Assembly: GCA_021741155.1 (NCBI GenBank)
Contig: JAIOYP010000001.1
Coordinates: 62,001 to 126,000, forward strand
Reading direction: 5' to 3'
From: Flavobacteriales bacterium
GTDB taxonomy: Bacteria; Bacteroidota; Bacteroidia; UBA10329
DNA length: 64,000 nucleotides
Shown here: positions 20,090-30,911 of the stretch, in pieces
Position numbering within the stretch: position 1 is the first letter of the stretch
Layout of the letters: every line of letters begins with the position of its first letter
Translations under genes and position numbers: made by a program
The notes under the pieces: generated by a model
Database searches by the model: none
What the model saw: only the letters and a program-made list of their open reading frames with translations
Told to the model about the DNA's origin: nothing

Positions 20090-21808
20090 ATGAAATATAT
20101 TCTAACCACCTTGATTACTATTTTCTTGTTAGCGAACCATTTCGCTCAAGCGCAATTTCTTCCGCATGGATTGACAGAACAGGAGAAAACCATGGATTAT
20201 CAGCCACCTCAGGCTGTTGGATTTACAACTCCGCCATCGTCTCCTGTGAGAACGCCAGCGGAGTGGGAAGAAATTGATGGATTGTGCGTGCGTTGGGAAG
20301 GAACGTGGTCGCGTTCTGTGCTTCGGAATATTGTGAAGTATGCAAAGGAAGAATGCACGGTCTATATCGTTACAGAAAATGAGAATTCAGTGGTCAGCCA
20401 TCTAAATCAGTACGGAATTGATCAGAACAATATCGTGTTTGTCAATGAGCCATCGAATAGCATTTGGTTTAGAGATTACGGTCAATGGAATGTTTATACG
20501 AATGATGTCGATTCGCTGCTTTGGGTCGATTGGATATACAATCGCCCACGGCCTGAGGATGACGTAATTCCAGTTGCGTTGGCTGATTTGCTGGACATTC
20601 CGCTTTATCAAACACTCACAGCTCCCAATGATTTGGTAAATACTGGAGGGAATTTCATGGTCGATGGTTTTGGAACTGCTTTTGCCTCGGAGCTAATTCT
20701 TGAAGAAAACGATGCAACCAACAATTTTGGAACATCCAACCATTCTGAAATAGAAGTGAATCAAATTATGAACGATTTCATGGGTATTGAGCGTTACATC
20801 AAGATGCCAACCTTACCGTATGATGGCATCCATCATATTGATATGCACATTAAATTGCTGGATGAGGAAACTTTGCTGATTGGCCAATACCCTACAGGAA
20901 CTGCTGATGGTCCTCAGATTGAATCAAACTTGAATTACGTGCTCAATAATTTCAATTCTGTTTTTGGTACACAATACAAGATTATTCGAATTCCTATGCC
21001 GCCAGAAGGAGGTCAGTATCCGAACCAAAATGGAGATTATAGAACGTACACCAACTCGGTATTCGTTAACAAAACAATTCTTATCCCTCTTTATGAGGAG
21101 CAGTGGGACACCACGGCTTTGCGCATTTATCGCGAAGCATTGCCTGGCTATAAAGTGGTTGGGATTGATTGCAATGAGATAATCACAGCTTCAGGAGCCA
21201 TTCATTGTATTACAAAAGCCGTTGGTTCTCACGACCCGCTATTAATTTCTCATCAACCATTGCAAGACCAAATATACTCAGCCAACGATTATGAGATAAA
21301 TGCGTTGGTTCAACATGCCGAGGGAATTTCAAATGCTACGTTATTCTGGACAACGGATACTGCTGTGGGATATGCTTCTGTTGCAATGTCTCTCACAAAT
21401 CCAACTGAGAATACTTGGACAGGATTTATTCCATATCAGCAAGCGGGCCAAGAAGTGTTTTACTACATCCATGGCGAAGCAACAAATGGAAAAGAGCAAG
21501 TGAGACCTATTACGGCTCCTGATGGATATTGGAAGTTTAAAGTCTTGAGTTCTCCTACCGAAATTGAAGAGTTAGAGTTACAGATTGGCGTTTATCCAAA
21601 TCCTTCAACAGGACAATTCAATATCAATTTTGATAGAATGGAAAATGTCGATTACGCCATTTTTGATGTTAGAGGAAAGCAATTGATGAACGGAAACTCT
21701 GGTTCAAAATATTTTGTCGTGAATCTTGAAGACGCTTCTGGCGGACTTTATCTTCTTAAGTTGAGTTGGGAGGGAGGAACTAAAACAATTCGATTGCAGG
21801 TTCTTTAG
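20090..21808 (+). CDS. Secreted peptidyl-arginine/agmatine deiminase family protein (PAD_porph) with T9SS sorting domain
   Basis: NSIWFRDYGQW, DGIHHIDMHIKLLDEET, SGAIHCITKAVG; C-terminal GVYPNPSTGQFNINF...GGLYLLKLSWEGGTKTIRLQVL. Confidence 0.85.
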   Translation: MKYILTTLITIFLLANHFAQAQFLPHGLTEQEKTMDYQPPQAVGFTTPPSSPVRTPAEWEEIDGLCVRWEGTWSRSVLRNIVKYAKEECTVYIVTENENSVVSHLNQYGIDQNNIVFVNEPSNSIWFRDYGQWNVYTNDVDSLLWVDWIYNRPRPEDDVIPVALADLLDIPLYQTLTAPNDLVNTGGNFMVDGFGTAFASELILEENDATNNFGTSNHSEIEVNQIMNDFMGIERYIKMPTLPYDGIHHIDMHIKLLDEETLLIGQYPTGTADGPQIESNLNYVLNNFNSVFGTQYKIIRIPMPPEGGQYPNQNGDYRTYTNSVFVNKTILIPLYEEQWDTTALRIYREALPGYKVVGIDCNEIITASGAIHCITKAVGSHDPLLISHQPLQDQIYSANDYEINALVQHAEGISNATLFWTTDTAVGYASVAMSLTNPTENTWTGFIPYQQAGQEVFYYIHGEATNGKEQVRPITAPDGYWKFKVLSSPTEIEELELQIGVYPNPSTGQFNINFDRMENVDYAIFDVRGKQLMNGNSGSKYFVVNLEDASGGLYLLKLSWEGGTKTIRLQVL

Positions 21809-22761
21809 AATCCACAGAACTTGTTGCGTTCTTCAATTGCTACTACAAGTCCGAGGTTGGCGGCTTTTATAATATCCGAACAACCATCATCTTTCTTTCC
21901 GATGATGACCTTCTCAATTCCTCGGTTCATATAAGAATCGGCATCCTCAGGGTCAATAGAAATGGCCTTTGAGAAATCGCGAATAGCATCTTGATGTTGA
22001 TCACGCTTGGCATAGGCAATTCCTCTATTATAGAACGCATCAGAATTGTTCGGGTCAATAACAATGGCCTGAGTATAATCGGCAATTGCATATTCAAACT
22101 GATCTTGCATCCTATATACAATCCCTCTATTCACGTATCCGCCAGCGCTTAGCTTATTGTGGCGTATGGCGCTAGAAAAATCTTCAAGGGCTTTATCATA
22201 CTTCTCCAATTTTCGGTAAGAGATACCTCGATTGATATAAACCATATCATTGAATTTACTGCTTTCAAGAACCTTTGTAAAATCAGCTATAGCCCGCTCA
22301 TGTTGTCCTAGATTGGCCAGTGCAATTCCACGGTTCAAAAAGGCATCCATGTTGGTTGGCAATAGTTTCACGGCAGCCTCTAAATTGTCTAAGGCCGCTT
22401 GAGGATTTCCTACATTATTGTACAAGGTTCCCCTTCTTAGGAATGCCTCAGCATGGCTTGGATTGAATTTCGTGGCTTTCCCAAAATCGGAAATGGCTTC
22501 GTTTGTCATGCCAATGGCAGCTTTGGCTAAACCTCGCCAGTAGTAAGCATCTGCATTTTCAGCATCTACGACCAAGCATTTATCAAATTCTGCAATGGCA
22601 CCTTCCATATCTCCCGACTGGGCCTTTGCAATGGCGCTATTGAACAATTTAACGGATTCCTGAGCACTACTTTGGATAGCTACTAGGGTAAAAAGAAGTA
22701 AAAAGAGCGTGATGCGTTTCATTATTGATAAAGACATTGGTTTGCAGTCTACGTGATTCAT
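21805..22761 (-). CDS. TPR repeat protein, secreted
   Basis: Seven or more tandem TPRs (DAFYNRGIAYAKRDQHQDAIRDFSKAISIDP). Confidence 0.9.
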   Translation of the reverse strand: MNHVDCKPMSLSIMKRITLFLLLFTLVAIQSSAQESVKLFNSAIAKAQSGDMEGAIAEFDKCLVVDAENADAYYWRGLAKAAIGMTNEAISDFGKATKFNPSHAEAFLRRGTLYNNVGNPQAALDNLEAAVKLLPTNMDAFLNRGIALANLGQHERAIADFTKVLESSKFNDMVYINRGISYRKLEKYDKALEDFSSAIRHNKLSAGGYVNRGIVYRMQDQFEYAIADYTQAIVIDPNNSDAFYNRGIAYAKRDQHQDAIRDFSKAISIDPEDADSYMNRGIEKVIIGKKDDGCSDIIKAANLGLVVAIEERNKFCGF

Positions 22762-22773
22762 GTTTTTTTGTTC

Positions 22774-25700
22774 CTAGGAAATTCTCACTCCAATTAATAC
22801 AATGTCATCAATCTGCTCAAGGTCACCAATCCAATTCTCTAGTTGTTCGTTCACTATTTTGAACTGATTTTCAATTGAATAAGATTGGACTTCTTGCAAC
22901 ATCGCCTTGAATCGCCTAACCTTGAATTTCTTTCCTTCAGGCCCACCAAATTGGTCAGAAAATCCATCAGAGAAAATATAAAGCATATCTCCTTTTTTAA
23001 CTTTGATTTCGTGGTTTTTGAAAGAATTTGATTCTTCACCTACAAATCTCCCTACGGGAAAACGGTCTCCACGGTATTCAATTAATTCTCCATCTCGGAA
23101 AAGGTAGAGTGGGTTATAGGCTCCAGCAAATTGCAACGTATTCTTGTTTTTATTCCACGAACATAAGGCAATATCCATGCCGTCCTTAACAGATGATTCT
23201 TCGTACGTCTGATGCAACGTATTGGTCACACCTTGGTTGAGATATTCTAGAATTTCTGAAGGTTTAGTGAGTTTTAGCTGTTTTGTAGCCTGATGAAGCA
23301 GGTTGTTTGCCACAATGGACATAAATCCTCCTGGAACTCCATGACCCGTACAATCAACCGCACAGAAAATGCGTTCGTCACCGATTTTCTCCGCAAAGTA
23401 GAAATCACCACTTACTAAGTCTTTTGATTTAAACAGTACAAAAGATTCCGGAATCACTTTATTAACATCTTCCAGTGTTGGAAAAATGGCATTCTGAATA
23501 CGTTTGGCATATTTGATTGAATCGGTAATGTCCTTAGCGTATTTCGCGATTTCATCTCTACTGCGTTCAATCTCAGATTTCTGTTCTTGAATTTCAATGG
23601 TTCTTTCGGTTACAATTGTTTCCAATTCTTGTTTGTCTATCATCAAACGGTAAACCCTGTATCGAACGAAAGCAAGTATCAAACCACTTATTCCAACCAC
23701 ACAGAACAAATAGAACCACCAAGTTCTCCACCACGGTTTTTCTATTACAAAGCTGTATTCAACAGGTTCTGTAGTCCACTCACCGCCATTTTTTGAAGCT
23801 ATCACTTGAAGCGTGTAATCACCATCCTCTAGTCGTTGAATTTGTATCTCACTTTGGCTGATTTCTTCTGACCAATAATCTGAATAGCCTTCAAGCTTCC
23901 ATTTATATCTGATATTATCGGGATTTCGTAGTGAAATACCAGCAAGATTGAAAGTGACTTTGTACTGTTTATAAGGAAGAATGAGATTTGAAGTAAGTGG
24001 CTGGTTTTGATCAAACAATTTCATTCCTCCAATTGAAAGCTGAGGTAGTGATTTGCTCGACTTGTCAATTGCTGGATTGAATTTAACCACGCCATGCGTT
24101 GATGAAATCCAAATATTACCCTCGTGGTCTTTGAAGAGAAAAGTAACCATCGTATTCTCTACTGGAGAAATGTCTTCATGCCCCACAATTCTCGAAACTT
24201 TAAGTTTTGGCGAGAGTTGCACGATGGACTTTTGGTGGCTTGCCCACACATACCCATCATTATCTAGCACCATTTGGTAACAGTAATCGGACGGGAGCCC
24301 ATTTTCGCTATTCAAATGGGAAGCATTCCCGTTATCAAGAATGTAGATACCTTGCCCTGCTGTTGCAAACCACAATTTACCTGAAGCATCTTGCAGAATA
24401 TGGTTTACATCTACAACATTTTGGCTGTTTCCATTTTCAAGAAATCGGATTTCGTTATTAACCAGCAGTGCCACTCGGTTTCCTTGAGTTGCTATCCAAA
24501 GATGTCCAGCTGTATCTTCAAAACAGTATCTGACATTATTGTGTGGTAGACCGTCAATCGTGCTTAGATATTTAATAATCTTCCCGCTTAAGGAAAGAGT
24601 AAAGAGGCCAGATTTGGTGGCCACATATACTCCATCTTTAGTTGGAGTGATACTGTTAATCGCGTCAGCCAGATTTCCTTTATCAAGTGGAATTTTTTTG
24701 AATTCAGAACTACTGCTCGTTAATTTAAAAATACCAGATGTTGTGGTTCCAACCCAGATATTACCAACCGCATCTTCGGCAATGGCGGAAATTGTATTGC
24801 CGCCAACATGGAAGTACTCAAATTTCGAACGTTTGGAGTATTCTGATGTTTTGAAAATCCCTTTATCAATCCCTAGCCATACGTTGCCTTTGGAGTCTCT
24901 AAACAGTTGTGTTATCGATTGCTGTCTGAGCCAGTTTTCATCAAAAGGTTGATGAAACACGTTCTCTACAATCTGAATAAGACCACCTCCAAAAGTGGCA
25001 ATCCAAATGTTGTTCTCAGCATCTTCAAAAATGTCTCTGATAAGGTATTCAGACTCCACATTGTCTTCAAATGTTTGAGTGATAAAATCATCTTTTCCTT
25101 TTCCAAAATATTCAATCCGTAAGAGCCCATTTCCAAAGGTGCCTAGCCACGTTCTTCCTCGGTGGTCTTCAAAAATAGATTGCACATCATCAATCGAATT
25201 TCCATTGTCCAACGTGAACTTTTCAATTTTTTCTGTAGCTGAGAAAGGTGCATAAACTCGGTACAGCCCATCGTCCTCTGTTCCTGCCCAAATAATGTTG
25301 CTAGAGGCTTCATATTTGATGGCGGTGATTTTGGTTTCTGGCAGCCCTTTAACCTTTTTTAAAACCTGAAAATCATTTCCAGTTTCAAAACGAATGAGCC
25401 AAAGTCCATCATTGCTGCCGATAATAAATTCCCTATCGCGGTAAGGAATGACCGCATTAATAAGCATGTCTCGTTCTGACATGTTGAAATGGCTTGTGTC
25501 TTTGCCATCCGTTCGGAAAACCATTCCTGAGCGCGAAAATGCCCAAATAGCGTTCTTTTCGTCAACATAAATGTGCCTTACTTGACCGTTCATTCCGGTC
25601 GCTATTTCCTTAAGACTTCCGTCTTGATACACTCCAATGTTGCCGTTAAACAAGCCTATCCAGATCTTATCCTTTGAACGATAAAGACAAGTGGCATATT

Positions 25701-25956
25701 CTACCCCGACTGTGTCATCAATTAGATTCAGTTTCTCGAAGATTCGACCATCAAACCTGTCCATTCCACCTTTGCTTGCCACAACAAGATGGCCAGAAAC
25801 GGACTGGCTAATGCCTTCCGTAAAATTGCTGGAAAGGCCATTGGTCTCGTCAAAATGCCGAACCGTGAAGTTCTTTTGAGCAGTTGAGGAGAAATGACCA
25901 ACAAAAAGGAAAACAACAAGAAGGAGGTTTCTGCTCAACATCTTGACTAGCCTCAT
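22774..25956 (-). CDS. Two-component-regulator-type beta-propeller + Y_Y_Y + TM + SpoIIE-like PP2C phosphatase
   Basis: Repeated IWIGT/NIWIATFGGG propeller blades, YKWKLEGYSDYWS, GDFYFAEKIGDERIFCAVDCTGHGVPGGFMSIVANNLLHQ, DGFSDQFGG. Confidence 0.92.
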   Translation of the reverse strand: MRLVKMLSRNLLLVVFLFVGHFSSTAQKNFTVRHFDETNGLSSNFTEGISQSVSGHLVVASKGGMDRFDGRIFEKLNLIDDTVGVEYATCLYRSKDKIWIGLFNGNIGVYQDGSLKEIATGMNGQVRHIYVDEKNAIWAFSRSGMVFRTDGKDTSHFNMSERDMLINAVIPYRDREFIIGSNDGLWLIRFETGNDFQVLKKVKGLPETKITAIKYEASSNIIWAGTEDDGLYRVYAPFSATEKIEKFTLDNGNSIDDVQSIFEDHRGRTWLGTFGNGLLRIEYFGKGKDDFITQTFEDNVESEYLIRDIFEDAENNIWIATFGGGLIQIVENVFHQPFDENWLRQQSITQLFRDSKGNVWLGIDKGIFKTSEYSKRSKFEYFHVGGNTISAIAEDAVGNIWVGTTTSGIFKLTSSSSEFKKIPLDKGNLADAINSITPTKDGVYVATKSGLFTLSLSGKIIKYLSTIDGLPHNNVRYCFEDTAGHLWIATQGNRVALLVNNEIRFLENGNSQNVVDVNHILQDASGKLWFATAGQGIYILDNGNASHLNSENGLPSDYCYQMVLDNDGYVWASHQKSIVQLSPKLKVSRIVGHEDISPVENTMVTFLFKDHEGNIWISSTHGVVKFNPAIDKSSKSLPQLSIGGMKLFDQNQPLTSNLILPYKQYKVTFNLAGISLRNPDNIRYKWKLEGYSDYWSEEISQSEIQIQRLEDGDYTLQVIASKNGGEWTTEPVEYSFVIEKPWWRTWWFYLFCVVGISGLILAFVRYRVYRLMIDKQELETIVTERTIEIQEQKSEIERSRDEIAKYAKDITDSIKYAKRIQNAIFPTLEDVNKVIPESFVLFKSKDLVSGDFYFAEKIGDERIFCAVDCTGHGVPGGFMSIVANNLLHQATKQLKLTKPSEILEYLNQGVTNTLHQTYEESSVKDGMDIALCSWNKNKNTLQFAGAYNPLYLFRDGELIEYRGDRFPVGRFVGEESNSFKNHEIKVKKGDMLYIFSDGFSDQFGGPEGKKFKVRRFKAMLQEVQSYSIENQFKIVNEQLENWIGDLEQIDDIVLIGVRIS

Positions 25957-26987
25957 TTACCGAATACCTTGTCTGAATTGAAGCGTTCTCCTTCTCTCAT
26001 TTTGTCAATGAGACCAAGGCTGTATTTGAATTTCTGAACTCCGCCAATTGGAATAGTGTAAAACCGCATGTATTCTCCAAACTGATTTTTAAAACTGAAG
26101 CAGACGTTATTGTTCTGTTTGGCTTTCTCTTTCGTTCTTATGAACTGAATATCAAGTGATGAATTTCGTTCCGTAGGTAGAATTTGATGCGTACTGTTTT
26201 TCCAAGTTGCCTCGTTACTCATTTCTACCCATTCTCCTTTTTTCTCATAGGAAATGATTTTGATGATACCGTCATCATCCCAGTCAAAATTGAACTGCTG
26301 AATGGAAACAACATCATCAGTTATATACGGATAAAGGTGGCAGACAGCATTTTTTTCGGCTGGCATTCTGAAGGTCCATTCGTAACCAAATGCGTTAGCT
26401 CCTTCTATTGCTATGTTAGTATTAGGACTACGGCTAAAGAAGTAGTTGTAAAGGTTGCCGTCATTTCCTTCTATTCCTTCAGCTACAATTTTGAATACAT
26501 AACCGTTGAATTCTTTGATGAACTCACCTTCTTTAGGGTCGAGTGGTCCAAAACTGTACCAAGCGTTATCATATTTGCCTAATCCGTCAAATGTGCGAGA
26601 ATCTAGCAGGGTTCCTGCTTTGTAATTTCCTGTAGGGTCTGTGAGCTGCGCATCAGGTGTGCTCCAAGCTCCTTTGCCTCCGTAAACGCTGAATTTTGTC
26701 TTTGTGTCTGCGCCACTGTAAATTTCATCGTGTTCTCCGCTTACATCTGGATCAAAAACTCGAATATAAAATGGGTCTTTTTCGTTGGCAGGAAGAGACA
26801 GAAAAAACACTTGCGAAAAGTCGTCATCTCCATACGTTTTGCTCGCTTGGTTGCCAAAAGTCACAAGAAAAGCAATGTTGCTATTCGCAGGTGGAACAGG
26901 CTGCGCCACTACGTCAATTGTTTGAAGCAGAAAAAAGGAAATCAAACTGATAATCAGGATTGATTCCTTGCATAGATGTCTCATCAT
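25953..26987 (-). CDS. Hypothetical secreted protein, 4-bp overlap with the propeller/SpoIIE gene
   Basis: Signal peptide; complete 344-aa ORF; ATGA coupling with 22774-25956. Confidence 0.7.
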   Translation of the reverse strand: MMRHLCKESILIISLISFFLLQTIDVVAQPVPPANSNIAFLVTFGNQASKTYGDDDFSQVFFLSLPANEKDPFYIRVFDPDVSGEHDEIYSGADTKTKFSVYGGKGAWSTPDAQLTDPTGNYKAGTLLDSRTFDGLGKYDNAWYSFGPLDPKEGEFIKEFNGYVFKIVAEGIEGNDGNLYNYFFSRSPNTNIAIEGANAFGYEWTFRMPAEKNAVCHLYPYITDDVVSIQQFNFDWDDDGIIKIISYEKKGEWVEMSNEATWKNSTHQILPTERNSSLDIQFIRTKEKAKQNNNVCFSFKNQFGEYMRFYTIPIGGVQKFKYSLGLIDKMREGERFNSDKVFGK

Positions 26988-27131
26988 TGTCTGTGGGTGC
27001 TTGTATTTCAGAGAAACTACTTAACGAAGAGGTTCTCGGATTAGTTACAGTCAAAATTGCTTTTCGGAAGGTTTGCAATATCCGTTCCGTTTTCTGCCAT
27101 CCGCTTTATTGATACCTTCGAAAACGCAAAA

Positions 27132-29621
27132 ATGAAGAGGATAAAAGCCGTTTTCGGGATTGTTTTGACTGTTGCTCTTGTCTATTTGGGCAATAGCAAA
27201 CTTGGCATGTTGCCGCCCGTTGCCAAGTTTCTTAATCCGTTCCATGGTTTTTGGAAGAATGCAGAACTGCATAATTCGAATCAAACTGATTCGTTTGAAC
27301 TGAATGGAATTGAAGTTGAATCAAAAGTTGTGTTTGACGAGCGTGGCGTTCCGCACATTTTTGCTGCAAATGACCACGATTTGTATTTCATTCAAGGGTA
27401 TCTCACAGCTAAGGATCGCCTTTGGCAGATGGAGTTTCAGACCCATGCGGCCGCAGGTCGGTTGTGTGAGATAGTTGGAGAAAAGGCGATTGATTTTGAT
27501 TTGGAACAACGCAGAATTGGAATGGTTTGGGCGGCTGAGAAGGCTCTTAAATTGATTGAAAAAGACAGCGAAAGCCTCGCTACTCTTTCAGCATATTCAG
27601 AAGGAGTGAATTATTTTATTTCCAATTTGAAGGAAGATGATCTTCCGTTGGAATATAAACTGCTTGATTACCATCCTGAGGAATGGACGATTCTAAAATC
27701 GGCACTCCTACTGAAGTACATGGCCAAAATGCTGAACGGTAACGAGCGAGACCGACCGAATACCGTGGCATTAAAACTGCTTGGGCCAGAGTTGTTTAAT
27801 CAACTCTTTCCAGAGCAGAATTATTTGACAAATCCTATTGTTCCAAATTTTGCTGCGGATATTACTTTAGGAAAGAAGCTCGATTTGAAAGATGTGGTAA
27901 CTGCTGGCAATTGGGCCATGCCTGATATTCAACCACCTTTTGTGGGAAGTAACAATTGGGCAGTTTCTGGAAGTAGGACTGAAAGTGGTTCTGCCATTCT
28001 ATGTAACGACCCGCACTTAGCTCTTTCGCTTCCATCTATTTGGTATGAGATTCAGTTGAACAGCCCAAATGTGAACTGCTACGGAGTTTCTCTACCAGGG
28101 TCGCCTGGGATTACTGTTGGTTTTAATGACAGCATTGCGTGGGGTGTGACCAATGCTGGAAGAGACGTGAAGGATTATTACGCCATGGATTTTGTGAATT
28201 ATGCTGAAGGAACTTATCGGATGGGCAATGAAGTTCTTCAAGCCGAAAAACGATTGGAGGAAATAAAGATTAGAGGTGGAAAAACGGTTGTTGATACGGT
28301 TTACTACACGGTTCTTGGGCCAGTGGCGTATTCTGAAAAGAAGAAAGGGCAATACCTTGCGTTGCGTTGGTTGGCACATGATGCATCAAATGAATTGCTG
28401 ACCTTTCATAAGCTGAATCGAGCTAAGAATTTTGATGATTATGAGGAAGCCTTGTCGCATTACGATTGTCCGGGGCAGAATTTCGCATACGCAGACACCA
28501 AGAACAATATTGCCATTTGGCAGCAAGGCAAGTTTAAGATTATGCCGAAGGATTATGGCAAGTTTATTCAGGATGGAAGTGATGCCGCGCATACAAACGA
28601 ACGCTTCATTCCGCAGTCAGATAATCCGCACATGTTTAACCCAGAACGTGGGTTTGTGAGTTCGGCCAATCAGGCACCAACAGACACAGCCTATCCTTAC
28701 TATTACTCAGGCGTTTTTGAGGAATTCCGAAATCGCACCATCAACAATTTCTTGAGAAGCGACAGCTCCATTACCATTCAGGAAATGATGGATTTGCAGC
28801 TGAGTAATTACAACCTATTGGCAGCAGAGGCTTTGCCAATCATGTTGAAACTGCTTGATACAACCAAGTTCCAATATCCCGAAAATGAAAGGCGTGCATT
28901 GAGAGAACTGCAGGGGTGGAATTACAGAAATGACCGCGAGTTGATTGCTCCAACCGTATTCGAAATTTGGTGGGACGAACTCAATAATATCCTTTGGGAT
29001 GAATTCAATAGTGCCGATTGGGATCAAGATAAATACTATCGTTATGGTTGGGACGCCATGGTCAATACGGGAAAAGCCCACGTTGATATGCGCGATGAGC
29101 GCTACGTGTATCCAATGGCGAAGGTGACCATTGATTTACTCGAAAATCATCCGAACCATATTGCTTTTGACCATGGTTCTACCAACAATAGCACTGAAAC
29201 GGCTAAGGATGTGGTTTATGATTCGTTCTACTGGACAGCCATGAAATTTGGAGACATCATCGAATACAAATACAATAAACCACATTGGGGTTTCTATCAA
29301 GGAACGCGGGTGAAACATTTGGCGCGATTAGATGCGTTTAGTTCTAAGAAATTGGTGGTAGGAGGAAGCGCTCATGCGCCAAACGCAACCACAGAAACAC
29401 ATGGCCCATCGTGGCGAATGATTGTAGAAATGAACCCAGAAGGCCCCAAAGCTTGGGGTGTTCTTCCAGGCGGTCAATCGGGTAACCCCGGTGGGAAATT
29501 CTACACCACCTCGCTGAATTCGTGGGCGTCAGGACAGTACCACGAATTGAACTTTTTGAAGAATTCTGAAGCTCTCAAAGAAGGCTGGTGCGTACAAACA
29601 TTTAACCCAATCAAGGAATGA
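27132..29621 (+). CDS. Penicillin acylase family protein (Ntn hydrolase)
   Basis: GVPHIFAANDHDLYFIQGYLTAKDRLWQMEFQ; GSNNWAVSGSRTESGSAILCNDPHLAL. Confidence 0.93.
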   Translation: MKRIKAVFGIVLTVALVYLGNSKLGMLPPVAKFLNPFHGFWKNAELHNSNQTDSFELNGIEVESKVVFDERGVPHIFAANDHDLYFIQGYLTAKDRLWQMEFQTHAAAGRLCEIVGEKAIDFDLEQRRIGMVWAAEKALKLIEKDSESLATLSAYSEGVNYFISNLKEDDLPLEYKLLDYHPEEWTILKSALLLKYMAKMLNGNERDRPNTVALKLLGPELFNQLFPEQNYLTNPIVPNFAADITLGKKLDLKDVVTAGNWAMPDIQPPFVGSNNWAVSGSRTESGSAILCNDPHLALSLPSIWYEIQLNSPNVNCYGVSLPGSPGITVGFNDSIAWGVTNAGRDVKDYYAMDFVNYAEGTYRMGNEVLQAEKRLEEIKIRGGKTVVDTVYYTVLGPVAYSEKKKGQYLALRWLAHDASNELLTFHKLNRAKNFDDYEEALSHYDCPGQNFAYADTKNNIAIWQQGKFKIMPKDYGKFIQDGSDAAHTNERFIPQSDNPHMFNPERGFVSSANQAPTDTAYPYYYSGVFEEFRNRTINNFLRSDSSITIQEMMDLQLSNYNLLAAEALPIMLKLLDTTKFQYPENERRALRELQGWNYRNDRELIAPTVFEIWWDELNNILWDEFNSADWDQDKYYRYGWDAMVNTGKAHVDMRDERYVYPMAKVTIDLLENHPNHIAFDHGSTNNSTETAKDVVYDSFYWTAMKFGDIIEYKYNKPHWGFYQGTRVKHLARLDAFSSKKLVVGGSAHAPNATTETHGPSWRMIVEMNPEGPKAWGVLPGGQSGNPGGKFYTTSLNSWASGQYHELNFLKNSEALKEGWCVQTFNPIKE

Positions 29622-29986
29622 ATCTCATCCTTCGAATAGCAATTATCGCTGTTTTGGGTTCCATTGCCCAAACGTATCTGCCGTGGTGGTCTACCGTGGT
29701 AGTTGCACTTTTGGTAGAAGCATTTGTCGGGAAAGCTGACAACACTTCTTTCTTTTCTGGGTTCTATGGAATGGCCATTCCATGGATGGCGCTGGCCGCG
29801 TACATTGATGTAAAAAGCGAATCAATCTTGACAGTCAGAATTTTAGAATTATTCAAATTGCCGCAGTTTAGTTTCGTTTTGATAATTGTAACTGGTTTGA
29901 TTGGTGGCTTGGTAGGAGGCGTTGGCTCCATGACAGGTGGGTGGATAAAAGCAGCATTTTCAAGAACAGATGGAGAAAGGAACTAG
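29618..29986 (+). CDS. Hypothetical small membrane protein
   Basis: Several hydrophobic segments; overlaps flanking genes in the same operon. Confidence 0.65.
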   Translation: MNLILRIAIIAVLGSIAQTYLPWWSTVVVALLVEAFVGKADNTSFFSGFYGMAIPWMALAAYIDVKSESILTVRILELFKLPQFSFVLIIVTGLIGGLVGGVGSMTGGWIKAAFSRTDGERN

Positions 29987-30911
29987 CGTATCGTTGGCGC
30001 TTGGAAGTGGTGGAGCAAGAGGTCTTGCGCACATTGGCGTCATTCAAGTGTTGAAGGAAGAAGGATTTACGATTGGAAACATTGCCGGAACCTCCATGGG
30101 AGCCTGCGTGGGCGGTATTTATTGTGCAGGAAAGTTGGATGTGTTTGAGGATTGGATTACCAAAATCAACAAGCGAGAAACCTTCCGTCTAATGGATTTC
30201 ACCATGTCCACTCAAGGAATGTTGAAAGGGCAGAAGGTGCTTGACCACCTCAAGACAATTCTAGGGGAGATTCGTATTGAGGATTTTGATATTCCGTACA
30301 CGGCCGTTGCCACGGATGTTCGCGCCAAGGAAGAAATTTGGATGCGAACGGGAGACCTTTACACCGTTATTCGCGCATCATCGTCCATTCCTACATTGAT
30401 GATGCCTTCCAAGCTCAACGAGAGATTGTTGATAGATGGAGGTGTGCTTAATCCGCTGCCGTTAGAACCGCTCATGCCCAAAACAACCGATTTGGTTGTA
30501 GCCGTGAATATCAACGCTAACGCAGAAAATCACACACGGCATCGAGAAATTCTCTTGTCTTCTGGCTTAGATAAATTGCAAGAACAAAGTGAGGAGGAAA
30601 CTACTGCATACACTAGTCGAATGGTGAATAGTGTGAAGGGATGGCTGAACATGACGAAATCACCTGAAGGTGATGCCGTTCAGGAATCGACCTTAAATTA
30701 TTTAGGAATGCTGAATAAGACCTACGATTTTATGCAGGATCGTATGTGCGAGCAAAGCATCGAAATTCACAAACCAGACATCGTGATTAACATTCCTCGT
30801 ACAGTTGGCACCACCTTAGAATTTTATCGTGCTAAGGAGATGGTGGAAGAGGGGAAAATAGCAGCCAAGAAGGCAATTGCCAATTGGAAACTGAAACAAT
30901 TGGTACAATGA
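29970..30911 (+). CDS. Patatin-like phospholipase
   Basis: LGSGGARGLAHIGV, GTSMGA, DGGVLNPLP. Confidence 0.93.
   Translation: MEKGTSVSLALGSGGARGLAHIGVIQVLKEEGFTIGNIAGTSMGACVGGIYCAGKLDVFEDWITKINKRETFRLMDFTMSTQGMLKGQKVLDHLKTILGEIRIEDFDIPYTAVATDVRAKEEIWMRTGDLYTVIRASSSIPTLMMPSKLNERLLIDGGVLNPLPLEPLMPKTTDLVVAVNINANAENHTRHREILLSSGLDKLQEQSEEETTAYTSRMVNSVKGWLNMTKSPEGDAVQESTLNYLGMLNKTYDFMQDRMCEQSIEIHKPDIVINIPRTVGTTLEFYRAKEMVEEGKIAAKKAIANWKLKQLVQ

Noticed and set aside
23587-25122. Several plus-strand ORFs within the propeller/SpoIIE gene
   Set aside because: Antisense to a convincing 1060-aa protein; low-complexity shadows.
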